From Isoetes taiwanensis (Eukaryota > Streptophyta > Lycopodiopsida > Isoetales > Isoetaceae): DNA of 64,000 bases. Made by a program: the position numbers and the translations under genes. The DNA lies in the NCBI GenBank assembly GCA_021234155.1, contig JAJEKV010000207.1:124001-188000 (forward strand). Reading direction: 5' to 3'. Positions 33,294 to 44,631 of the stretch are shown here, piece by piece (position 1 is the first letter of the stretch; every line of letters begins with the position of its first letter). The notes beneath the pieces were generated by a model that was not told the DNA's origin, did not search any database, and worked only from the letters and a program-made list of their open reading frames with translations.

Positions 33294-34220
33294 ATGGCCA
33301 GAGCTCGATCGGTTACGTTTCTACTATTCCTTTGTATCGCCTCATTTTCTCCCCGTTCATTTGCCATTTTTGTTCCCAAAATTTGAAGGAAAAAATTTTC
33401 GAGTTGCTCAAAGCACGGGACAATATCACCATAGCGGATGAACAGGCTCAAGCTTAACGGATTGGCAAATAACCGGCTTTGAAGAACAGTTACGCCAAGC
33501 CGCTCAACGATCTGCCCGAAAAAATGGCTTGATAGTTTGTTTTACCACAAATTTTACGTTTTTAATCTGTGGGGTTCTCTCGGCGTGGGCGTGATTTGCT
33601 TTCTTTACAACTCCTAACACTGAAGGAAGCCTCCTGGAAGCAATGGCAAATGGTTAGGGCTTTTTGAATGCGGATCGAGAATACTAAAAATGCGGGGGTG
33701 GCAAAGTGGGAGTATGATACCCTAAAAAAATGAGGGGGCTCCATGGAATGATATCAACGATAACCACATTGGAGTAGATGTGAATAATATCAGTTCTATT
33801 GTCGTTGTATATGATTTGTACAAGTCCGGCGTTGATCTTGCAAATGGGCGTGTTTTAAGCTCTTTCATAAGCTATGACGCTTAAAGACAGGGAGTTTAAT
33901 ATTTGTGTAGCTAATTCTACCGAACAAGTGTTCGGATCTGTGATTTCTAAAGTCTTTGGATATCGTTACGTATTGATTCGGATCAAGTTTACATTGGATT
34001 TTCAGCCCCGAATAAAACAGAGGGGCTATACGAGCCACAACATTCTTACTTGGAGATTTACCTATGGTGAAAGCGTGTCTAAAGCTACTAGCGGATCTAC
34101 CAAACAGTTAGTGGAAATAAATCTTCTAAAAAATCGTTTGTGGCCTTCGCTCGTCGCCTGTTCCATTTTTGCTAAGTTACAAAGATTCTTTGGTTTTGTG
34201 GTTCTGGCATTGTTTTTGTA
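33294..34220 (+). pseudogene. L-type lectin receptor-kinase N-terminal pseudogene
   Basis: An ATG in good context (CCGCCATGGCC) opens a signal-peptide-like sequence, MARARSVTFLLFLCIASFS, which stops 30 codons on. Downstream frames show lectin-domain landmarks. VAKWEYDTL near 33,700 matches VAVEFDT. WNDINDNHIGVDVNN at 33,746 matches the metal-binding DINDNHVGID loop. VYIGFSAP near 33,990 matches YVGFSAS. Frameshifts and stops separate all of them, and no kinase domain follows. Intact members are cell-surface receptors with a legume-lectin ectodomain. Confidence 0.6.
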
Positions 34221-34413
34221 AGAAATGAGTGTAAACTGTAAACCTTGTGTCTGCATCTCTCAAGGGATTTCATACCTATTGTTGAGATTACTCTTCTTCA
34301 GAAGCAACTATTAGCCTCAATTTGACTCAAAATGTGTTTCTTTTGGGGACCTGCAAGAGTCGCTAGAGCTTTGTTGTGCTTGGAAGCAGGGGATTGCAGA
34401 AGGTAAGTAAGGA

Positions 34414-34690
34414 TTAACTTTTGTGAAGGAAGAGATAGGCAGCTAGAAGAGCGAAGAAGAGGAGAACGACGCTGGCAATTTGGTTTCCTGCAGTAAGAAA
34501 AGCGAAATTGAGAAAAAGGAAAGGCCAAATTTGAGCGGAAAAGGAATGAATGGGGAAAAGGAAGGAAACAGAACATACCCAAGGCGGCCTTTTGATTGGG
34601 CTCAGAAGCAGGGTTGCTGTGGCCCTCCATGTAGCCAAGCAACAAGCCCATCAACACAGCGCCCACTACCAATCCGATCCTCCGCCCCAT
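34414..34690 (-). CDS. Small two-pass membrane protein, two exons
   Basis: Minus strand: exon 1 is 34,690-34,579 and exon 2 is 34,489-34,414, with a GT-AG intron of 89 bp in phase 1. The product is about 61 residues. A first hydrophobic segment (IGLVVGAVLMGLLLGYM) follows MGRR. A polar loop (HSNPASEPNQKAALG) comes next, then a second membrane segment (ASVVLLFFALLAAYLF) and a short HKS tail. The start is the first ATG; a TTG lies in frame 12 bases upstream. Intact frame, correct splice sites and clean topology suggest a real gene. I do not recognise the family. Both termini probably face the same side. Confidence 0.55.
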
Positions 34691-36862
34691 CGCTAACGCC
34701 AAATTTTCTGCAAATTTTTTGAGATTCGCCGGATCTCAGATCGTCACAGCGCCCTCAACTAATCCGATCCTAGCTTTCTGCCACTTTTTCAGTTTTGCCG
34801 GATCTCAGATCCGTTGATCCTTCCCTTTTATATTTTTTGGCTTTCCATGTCCCTTCTACTACTCGCATATTCCCTATTCTAGATTTTGCATTCTAGAATT
34901 TGCACTGCTAAACATAGCTTCCTACATCTACTTCTAGATAACCATTTAAGGGTGGCTTCACACTGGCACCCCTTTAAGTATATTTATGTGGAAATATTTT
35001 TGTGCATAACGTCACTATTCAATGTAATGCAATCGTGATATAAGCTGTTACTGTTAGAATATAGATTTAAAACATATGTTACTATTTGATGGCTTCCAGC
35101 TGGGATGGGCAGATCAATTTGTGGGAACAGTGCATACAAGGACAAGCATGAAGAGGTAATGGCACGGTTCTTGGCATTCTATGTTGAGAGAAATTATCTT
35201 TTATAACCTTTAGAAAGTTGAATCTTATCTACACATATATAATTGTTTCTCCATAGATTCGATTCGTATATTCTATCTATTTCTGCTGACATCGTGTGCT
35301 TCTTTTTCATGGGTACAAAATCTCGGTGAAGAATTTCTGGTGGCAAAATTGATATCAAGGATCTAACTGTGGGCGTGACTGACAACAGAGATCGTAGCTG
35401 GATCTCTTTTATCGTAGCCTTCTACTTGCTTCTCTTTCCAGACAATCTGAAACCACCTCCTTCTAATTTTATATGTTGATCAAAATCATATAGGGCTGAG
35501 CTCGAAATTGCCCCTCCGGTATTGCACTTCCACTCAAGACATAAGCTGCGGGCACCCACAAATTCTGCAGCCAGCAACCCCGCAATGCTGCAATCTGGAT
35601 TCAAGCAGTTTATCCACGCCTCCTTTCCGCATGCTGAATCCAAATCAAAGATGACCTCCCAATCCAAAATCACCAACCGTGATCTTCACAGATGGATTTT
35701 CAAAATCGGATTCTTTTGTGTAACTTACTTACACGGATCCTCCAGACCTTTCTCTGAAATCAAGCTTGACGTCCCTTGAATTTGCTGAATCTCCTCCCTG
35801 TTCCCTCTGGCAGATGCTCGTCTCCTTCCCTTTTTTAAATCACTGTATACACCAACCTTTGCATTTTTTTTTTTATTCACTTTTTTTTTTCTAATTCATT
35901 GATCTTTGCAATTTTTATTTTCTCTCTTGATGCATCATTACACCCTTTATCAAATATTATATTATTTTAACGAGGAAGATATTATTATAGGAATGTTGGA
36001 TGCCGATTTCCAACGTCTTTATGCTAAGTAAGTGTTAAAAGTGCCCATGCCCTTGAAGCGGCATCTTTGTGCTGAAGCTAGGACTTCTCGTGAATCTTGA
36101 TATTTCTGCGTACCTCCTGAATGTCAAAATTCTTCAGTAGAAATCGTGATCTGAGGTGTCTATGCACAACGATTTTCCTTTCTGCAACCTCCCTCGTTTT
36201 TAATGTTATGTTTTCTGAAGTTAACAAAAATTGAGTGTATGCGAATATAATGAAGGCAATAGCTTGTGTTTAATGAAGGCAATGGCTTGTGGTTGTATCC
36301 ATCTGCATTATCTAAGTAGCTTATACCATCTGAACTATGAAAGAACCAGGAACAATTTATTTACGGAATTGTTGAAGCATATGCCCATCCAGCTACAAGC
36401 ACTAAATATATTACGCAGAAGAAAAGCAAGTTATAAGCACCTCACTCCAAGAAGCTCATGGTCAACAACCATAGCTTTCATGTATTTCATGGGCATAGAA
36501 ATACAAAGCAATAGTGTGGATTCAAATCCAGCATGTTTGTGAGTGAGGACAAAAAGATTGGGATCTATAACAGTAATCCATTTTCGTGGATGGTTCATGG
36601 TTTATGTAAAAAAAGCAATGAATAAATATTCAAATTTATAGAGGCCATATTTACATGACCATTTAAGCAAAAGGTTAGCATTTGTATCAGCGCCATGCCA
36701 TTTTTGAATCATGATAAGACACGTATTATGACCATGATTTAAGCACACATCATTATGACCTACTCATGTTATCAAACATCAAGTCTTTCACACTTACAAA
36801 TTCATCCATTCCAAATTTACATAAATCTACCCTGCCAGAGTGAGTTGACGAAGAGAAATGTT
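34691..36862. other. No supported gene
   Basis: Short frames (minus 35,422-35,676; plus 36,231-36,542) are unrecognised. The imperfect duplication GCCGGATCTCAGATC recurs at 34,727 and 34,798 upstream of the small membrane-protein gene. Homopolymer T tracts lie near 35,860-35,890. Confidence 0.35.
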
Positions 36863-36884
36863 CGCGGCGGCCTTGGCCGCCGCG
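36863..36884. repeat. GC-rich perfect hairpin
   Basis: CGCGGCGGCC, TT, GGCCGCCGCG: a 10-bp stem with a 2-base loop in AT-rich surroundings, followed by ATAAATTTCTTGTAATAATA. Confidence 0.7.
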
Positions 36885-36945
36885 ATAAATTTCTTGTAAT
36901 AATAAAGCCTCATAGAGACTGATAATTTAGACATTTTATTTCTTT

Positions 36946-39900
36946 CAGAAACTTGGGAGCACCAGCTTGGTAGATTACCAACTATAAAAAATTATGACAT
37001 GTTTTCAGTATGGAATGCAAAGCCTCATAGAGGACGGCCTTATGGTGGACTAGCTTGTTTCATCCATTATAGAATGCGCGGTATGATATCCTTGTGGTAT
37101 GCAGATGAAGAAGACAAACAAATTTTAGCTCTCAAGATAAAAGGCTCTTTACTGTTGGCTGAACGTGATGTGCTTTTAGTCTCCTGCTATGTTCCTCCAT
37201 CAGCTTACCAAAATAACAATGGGTCTCTTGCTAGAATCGGCCTCAAAATTGCAGAATGGCAACAGGCATTTGAGGTGATCCTCATGGGTGATTTGAACGG
37301 CTGGACAGGTGAATTTCAAGCCCCAAAAATATATATAGACTCGAGCCAGGCCTATTACAAGTAGAGCCATGGGATGCCTTTTGCGCAAGAGCGCCACAAA
37401 GAGTGTAATGTCAGCAGTCGCCAAATTCTAAACTTGTGTTCTTCATTAAATATGATCATCTTTCATGGCATTCGCCCACGATGAATCGATAGATACACTT
37501 TTAGAAGTGAGACTACTTCAGAATTCAAATATTCAGTTCTAGACTATGTCATTGGTGAGCCTCACACGCTAAACATGTTGGAAGAATTCCGGATTGGACC
37601 CTTTACATGGGCTAGTGACCATGCTCCCCTTTACTCGGGTTAGCTGCATTAAGGCCCCCTCTTACAAGGCCTCATAATACGTGTGTTAAATATGACGCAT
37701 CCCGAAACAAGTTTTTCATGAGGAGGTCCTTATGGGCTGCCTCGGGTAAGAGCATTATGCAATATACACGCTGGAGACTCGCTCTTAACACTCTTTTATC
37801 AAAATCTGCAATAAAGGCTTATGGTGAATACCGCCCGAGAACAAGTGTACACCACAAAATGAATGGTATGATGCGGAATTGAAAGATGCCAAGAGTGATC
37901 CTCACTCATTGCAAGCCTACAAAAGGCTAGTCCAAAAGAAGAAACAAGCATGGACTTGCGCAGCAACAGAGGAAACTAGATAACAAAGCCAACAAACGGG
38001 AAATGGTTTCGGAAAAATTATCTCCTCCTTCTAAGGAACTAGCTTTGACAGATCCGCATGTGTGGCGCATATATGCCATACACTTATACTTTAAAGGAGA
38101 AGACAAGTTACGCTTACCCATGAAGCTTCTTCTAGCTTTGTTGTTTCTCTTTGACGATGTTAAGAATGCTATTGATGGGCTGGCACGTGGCAAAGCCCGG
38201 ATATTGATGGACTTGCAAAGCAGAGCATCTCAAGGATGGTGGCATGGAATTGGCTACCTTCATTTCTGAAATTTTTAACCAAGCTATTATTGAGGGATTT
38301 CTGAAGCCCCTGGACCACCCGCTTGATCCATCCCATTTATAAACAAGGTGATATGCTGCCGCCTAATAATTACAGGACTATCATGATTAGTCCAATACTT
38401 GCCAAGCTTTTGGCAAGGGTTTTGATACAAAACTTATCGCTTGGGCGAGGCTCATGGAGTAAGAGCACGAGGTCAAAGTGGATTTCGGGCGTGGCTCCTC
38501 CACTATAGATCATTTGATTACGCTGTGTACTATGATAGAAGAGGCCAGATCACAAGGAAAACCATTGCTCTGCTGCTTCATTGATTTTGCCAAAGCATTT
38601 GACACAGATTCATGACGAGTAAATTGTTAAATCGGCTAATCCGGCTTGGTGTACCAAGTGAATGGGTCCTTGCTATTGGCGGGTTATATGAATCAGTCCA
38701 TTGGCAAGGTAATCACTCCATCCGGTATGGTGATCTGATCATTAGTGATGTGGGTGTTAAACAAGGGTGTACGCTTTCTCCAACTTTATTGGGCTCTATA
38801 TAGATCAATTGGAAGAGTTTCTCAAACAAGCGGGTTCTTTGTTTTCCTCGCTTGTTCCATGAATTGGTAATTCTCCTTTTATTTGCCGATGATTTACTCC
38901 TTTGCTCCCACAAAGTAGAAGATTTACAAAAGCGACTAGAGGTGTTGCTTAAGTGCTCACAATTTGGGTCGGACAAGTCAATTTGAGTAAGACTAAGATT
39001 CTAGGTTTTGGGATTGAGAATGCTACTCTAATGTACCGGGGAACACAATAGAACATGCCCAATCCTATAAATATTTAGGCCATGAAATATTTACGGGGCG
39101 TAGACCCCCGGACAAAGGGTGTTGATCTCGAATTGCCGCGGACTTTGAAAGCATTTTACGCTATGGCAAACATGTGCCGTCACTCTCACATCACTTACCG
39201 GCCGCTTTGAAGAGACTTTTTGAAACATTAGTCATGCCGGTAATCCTCGTATGCCGATGAAATCTGGGCCCATCACTTTGCCGCTCTAAGTGGCAAGAAA
39301 TTGAAGCAATTGAAGACCCGGTTGCATATGGCGCTTTAAAGTGAAAAGGGCTGTTCCTTATGAATTGTCGCTTTACGATTGTGGATCATATCCTTTAGAA
39401 GTACATTCCATGTGCAATACTCTTAGATATCTTGATCGTAAAACAAAGATGCAAGGGACGACTCCTTAATTGACTTGCTCTTAAAGCCTCCGAGACACTC
39501 AAAGCGGATGGGCATAATTGTTGGTTCAAGGATGTACATGGTTGGGGTTCTCTGGTGGGGACTAGATATGATACCCTTTACAAGCAAATTTAAGGCCCAA
39601 GCCTTTCTTGCATCTTGTGAGGTGCCTCCTAAAAAGAAGCTCCAATACTATATTAGAGATTTTAATCCGAGCATAGCCATGCCATACACCAGATTTGTGC
39701 CTTCACCGGCATGTTTGTGGCAAATCGGGAAGCGATTGCACTTTTCGCATGGGTTCTCATTGCTTAATGATTGAAAAAGGGAGATGGTTGAAACTTGAGG
39801 AGAGTCGGAGGATTTGTGCTTGTCGAGGACATAGAAACGGGAGAAACATGCTATATATTATTGTCATAGACATGACACACTTCGCGCCAAATATTCTATG

Positions 39901-40125
39901 ATTGACTGGAAGCTACCCATGAATGAGTTGTTTCAACACACTCCCTCACTCCCTCACTTGGGAAACTTTCTTAGAGAGCTTTTGAATAATGTTGAACATG
40001 GCTAGAGATATATCTCTACATGATTAGAGACTCCACTACTTCATTGAGTGTACTAGATATGTATTTTCCTTGTCCCATAGCCCTCGGGCTCCAGAGGACG
40101 TTAATATATTATTATTATTATAATA
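36946..40125 (+). mobile_element. 5'-truncated LINE, family with (TTA)n tail
   Basis: The sequence starts inside the endonuclease (ETWEHQLGRLPTIKN) and continues to LMGDLNGWTG, the catalytic GDxN loop. RT pieces follow: NNYRTIMISPILAKLL, CFIDFAKAFD, VKQGCTLSPTLLG and LLFADDLLL (the FADD box, near 38,880). The reading frame is broken many times. The 3' end reads GCCCTCGGGCTCC, then GAGGACGTTAATA, then TATTATTATTATTATAATAAA. The abrupt 5' start fits target-primed reverse transcription that stopped early. The tail is a triplet repeat rather than poly(A). Confidence 0.75.
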
Positions 40126-40430
40126 AAGCCATTTTAGGATAGTCTGTGCGCAATCTTGCGCGTTGAATTTTTTTAAATTATTTTTATCCCTTTGATTTAT
40201 CTGCGGTAGACGGTTTTTTTCTCTCTCTTTGACCCCTCTCACGGCTCCTGGAGTCGGACCCCTCTTTGCAGGCAGAGCTTGAGCTTGGAACACGAAGCAA
40301 TAATCGAAATTCTTGGTAAATACATAACTTGCTCCTGCATGTGCAAATTGCTGTAAGCATGTTTCTGACTTATCAGAAGTAAAAAATTTCGGCTCTACAG
40401 GCCTTTTCTCGATTGTTGACACTAATGGCT
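40126..40430. other. Unrecognised minus-strand frame next to the LINE tail
   Basis: A minus frame (40,422-40,036) is unrecognised. GCGCAATCTTGCGC at 40,147 is a small palindrome. Confidence 0.25.
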
Positions 40431-40547
40431 CTTAACCCCCACATACAAGATGATTATGCGGAATCTAATTTTTCTCGATTGTTGACACTAATGGCTTGTG
40501 TGTAAATGCTCCTAGGTATTCATTTTTTAATTGGCGATCTGAGTCGT

Positions 40548-40615
40548 CAATGAAGTGGTTCGACTTGCTCTTCTGCAACGTCAATGAAGTGGTTCGACTT
40601 GCTCTTCTGCAACAA
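40548..40615. repeat. 34-bp tandem duplication
   Basis: GTCAATGAAGTGGTTCGACT, then TGCTCTTCTGCAAC, occurs twice in a row without differences. Confidence 0.9.
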
Positions 40616-40650
40616 ATGGCTTTTGCTGTGAGTCCCCTTCTCAATGATAT

Positions 40651-40976
40651 CTTTAGTTTGAGCATGAATTTACCATATTGTTTTACAGGCCCTTCGTCGG
40701 GAAAAGATGTTTCAATTTTGTCTATTTAATTCCTTGCTTTGATTTTCTACTGGCCTAGACATCAGAGCAGAATAAGCCTTTGAAAGAACAGGATTGGTAT
40801 TATGTTTAGTTTGAGCATGAATTTACCATATTGTTTTAGTTGGGTCCCATGTGCCCTTTGCCATCATGAAAAGATGTTTCAATTTTCTCTATTTAATTCC
40901 TTGCTTTGCGTTTCTACTGGCCTAGACATTAGAGCAGAATAAGCCTTTGAAAGAACAAGTTTGGTATTAGAAGGCT
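40651..40976. repeat. Tandem duplication of about 150 bp
   Basis: TTTAGTTTGAGCATGAATTT to CTTTGAAAGAACA at about 40,651-40,790 is repeated at about 40,804-40,960. The second copy carries an extra TTGGGTCCCATGTG segment and point changes. Confidence 0.8.
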
Positions 40977-41990
40977 GAGCTTCATTAGACTTAAAGAATA
41001 ACACAGGGGAAATAGCTGATGATTGAAGCTTGGAATAAATAAGTGTTTCAATCTGATCATGTCTCCTATTTTCAGTTTTTGCATCAAGAAGCTGCTTCTG
41101 CAGTTGATTAAGGAAATGTTAATCTGGACTTTAATGTTATAATGGTCACAAATAGAAATATGTTTATGCTCTCTAGACAATACCTGAAGAGCATACATGA
41201 TTTGATGTTGTATCATCGATGATTCCCCCAGCACCATAAAGCTTCTCCTTCAATTCCTTTAACTGCTTAAGATAATCATTCATATTGGCACACTCATGCA
41301 TATTTCCATTAGTTGCAAGCAGGCTTTTCGACTTGCTCCCGCCAGTAAGCGGCTTAAGATTTTTTCGTGATATTTTGCAGTAGAAGGATGAAAACAGTCT
41401 CCGAACTGTTTGCCGACCATTTTACCAACCATCCTTGCCCGTTTAATCTGGCTTTTCAGAATTGCAGCAACGGCCATTACCATCTGGCCGCAAAGCCAGG
41501 TAAATCTATGTGTGGAGCTTTATACCTTTAAGATTGGCATGAATAGACTATTGCATGCACTTGCCTCATTTTTTTTTAGATAAATAGCCAAACGGGAGGA
41601 CTCCAATTCTAGGTAAAATCTCTATTTATAGTAGAGATAATTTGCAAGATAATTTTTCCTTTCACAAGTAGATTCCTCTTGAGATTGTGTTGGGATATCA
41701 CTTTCTTTATATGTCAACTTGTTCCGCCATATTAAATGATTTGTTTCAAAAGGCGAAGCTTCAAATCGATGTGCACATGTTGGTTTGCCATGTAAGTTGT
41801 CATCTGAATGAATTGGTGCTTTAAATCTATCGCACATTGTCAATTGATGGCAGATTACACCTCGCCCGATTGTGTTGTCCAAGAGTGCGGAGTAAGCACT
41901 TGCACCACTAATGTTGCGTTCCTCACCTCTGTCACCACCCGAAAGCATTGAATCAAAACCTTGCATGGTATCTTTCATGTTCTAAAAGTA

Positions 41991-44631
41991 GTAAACATTC
42001 ACTCCAGAACTTTAAGGTGGTGATAAACCACACTATGTTATCAATTTTAGAATAAGAATTCAATTGGCATCAATCAAGTCGTTACGCGGGGCGGCCAAAC
42101 ACTTTGGGTAAATTTGTTATAATACTTTTCAAATATATCTCCCCGCAACTAAGAGCCGCAAGAAGTGAGATGAGAAAATGTTAAAATTTATAATTAAGAC
42201 TATTTTAGAAAATCTTTGTTATTGATCAATGTTTTTGTCATACTTGGCTTTTCATACAACAGAGCTTAGCACATCACGGGATCTCAAGTACATAATGCTT
42301 TCCCGACATTACTCCAGCCGGATACATGAGAAAACAAGTCATACTTGCATGCCAAGACATCATATGTATCAAGATATCAAAATTTTAGACACAAGGCCTG
42401 AATCCTCCATATTAACAAGTTGCTTCATATGGTTTTCTATCACTCTCTAAACAATGTACAAATCCCTCGGTATCCCATAGTTTATATGTATTCTTTTTAA
42501 TCTTACTTGATTAAGCCCGAGTTGTAGTAGAGCTTTTACGTTGTTTTGTTTATAGTTTTAAGATCTCTTCTTTCATGCTGGACCATAACATATATCCAAA
42601 ACAGTGTGCAGATGAAAGACTTTGCACTGCACATCCGAAAAATGTTTTTTTCGACCCATTTCATGATCGATTCACTGCAAAACTACTCATGGCGTGCATA
42701 AAACCTTGATTTGGTCCGTGATATGGGTGGGTAAGCAAAGTTTATGCACTTCTTTAACGTTCAGAGTTTTGACGGCCTCATGGCATGCACCAAACTCGAT
42801 TTGAATCATGGTCAGAATCATGGGCTGTAATTTGCTTCCGAATATGGTTAGAATGGTGATGCTTCACAAGCAAATTTCTAGAAATGAGCTTTTTGCAATC
42901 CCAGGGTCCACAATCAAGGAGCATTGTTTGTAAGTCCAACTTTGGTAAGTTTATTTCTACATCTTCTTTCTATGTTCAGCTTTAGGAAAGCTAAAATTTG
43001 CCATGATGACATGTTGCATCCATCATAAAGATACTAGCAATAGAGCTGGATCTTTGCTGCTTAGATAAAGACGCTTCCGAAAATGAATCGGAGTATCGGT
43101 GGTTAATCTTCATGTCTTCTCATAGTTAAGCATTATGAAGCCAATTTAAAGTGGGTCAAGGAATTTGTGCATCCCCTTTCTTCCGCCCATGGCTCTAGAT
43201 TGCATAGATCATTGCCTTGTTCCTCACGAGATATAGTAAACTGCGGTACTACATCCAACAATATTGGGTGGTAATTTTCCAACAAAATCAGGGGTCCTTT
43301 CGGCGATGGTGCATCTACATGCGGCATGTTTACATGGGCGAAGCTATGGGCGAGAAGATCCCGGAGCATACCCCAGAGGGAAAAGAAAAACCTGAATAGT
43401 TTGTATGTTAGGGAGTAACCTTACCGTGGTGTCTGCTACAAAAATTAGACTTCAACAATTTTCATGGAAATTCTTGCATATAGCTTACCTTTCGCCTTTA
43501 TAGATTGGTTGCTTTTAGCCCCTTTAATATACCATCTATGCAGATTCTAGACTCCATTCAACACAACTTTTGCTTCAACATCCCCTGCCTGCTTCCAAAA
43601 GGTGAGGTGAGGTAGGTTACAAGGAAAGATTATTATTCTCTAGAATGTGTACTCTAGAATGATGTATCCGCTTCAATAGTCTTTGCACCTTTTTCTCCAA
43701 TTCCAAAACCAATTGCAGATTCTCTCTACACATCTCAGATTTGCTATATATTCACAAAATTAGTCACAATAATGCCCTCTTCATGATATTGCCATACTTG
43801 CTATATATTCACAAAATTAGTCACAATAATGCCCTCTTCATGATAATGCCATACGTATCCTTTTGCAAGTTGAGCCTCCTTATCTTCTCCCAATTTTGCT
43901 TGCTATGTGAATAGTTTTCTTACAACATTATAGTTCTTTACGATCATCAAATTATAGTTTCACATATGGTCATATATAGATGTCAAAAAAGAAGAAAAAT
44001 CTTGTAAGAGACCTTAGATGTCCTCTTTGGCTTTGAATCCATTTATTGGTACTTGAAACATTGGGCATTTAAGTTTTGTTGGCTTTGTTTTGTATTATAG
44101 TGCAAATATAATACATCTACATTAACACTACATTGGATATCAACTATTAAGATACTTCGTAAGAGTACTCAGACTTTTGTACACTATGTTTCTTCTTTGC
44201 AGATGGGAAGTTTATGTGAAGTAGGATTTGATGCTTCCTTTACTTATCTTTATCTATAAAAAAAAAGTAATGTGAAAGAACCCCTCATTTGTGAGAAGCA
44301 AATACTATGTAAGCTGCAGAAGAATATGTCATGTGAATACACTTTTCATTTATCCATGTTTTTTACAAATATTACCCAAGTAGTGTCTTGTAAGTCCACT
44401 TTCGATATAATAACAACACTGTAGCTCTCCTGGTTCATCATGTCATGTAATTTTTTCGTCTTTTGCACTTCAAACCACTTGTTGATTTGAAATATTCAAC
44501 AGTGTACAAAGTGCACCATAAAAAGTTTCTCGATTTATTTTGATGTAACATTCTTTTCAAAGTGAATCCAAGTTCTCAACTCCCTCGATGAATTTTCCCT
44601 ACTACTAGCTATTTTCCCTACTGCTAGCAGG
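41991..44631. other. No supported gene
   Basis: AT-rich. The minus frame at 43,369-43,133 looks protein-like (PKGPLILLENYHPILLDVV) but is unrecognised. A 58-bp perfect-looking tandem duplication is listed separately. Confidence 0.35.
43740..43855. repeat. 58-bp tandem duplication
   Basis: TTGCTATATATTCACAAAAT to CATGATATTGCCATAC is repeated directly, with one difference (GATATTG/GATAATG). Confidence 0.9.

Larger units (their letters stand above)
40431..41990 (-). pseudogene. Possible copia gag remnant with tandem duplications
   Basis: On the minus strand MNDYLKQLKELKEKLYGAGG (about 41,282 downward) is followed after one shift by YALQVLSREHKHISICDHYN. A leucine- and lysine-rich stretch, QLQKQLLDAKTENRRHD, comes next. 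This resembles the UBN2-type middle of copia gag, but I see no zinc knuckle or pol. Frames at 41,622-41,978 and 41,280-41,483 may be upstream parts. It could instead be a host coiled-coil gene. Confidence 0.3.
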
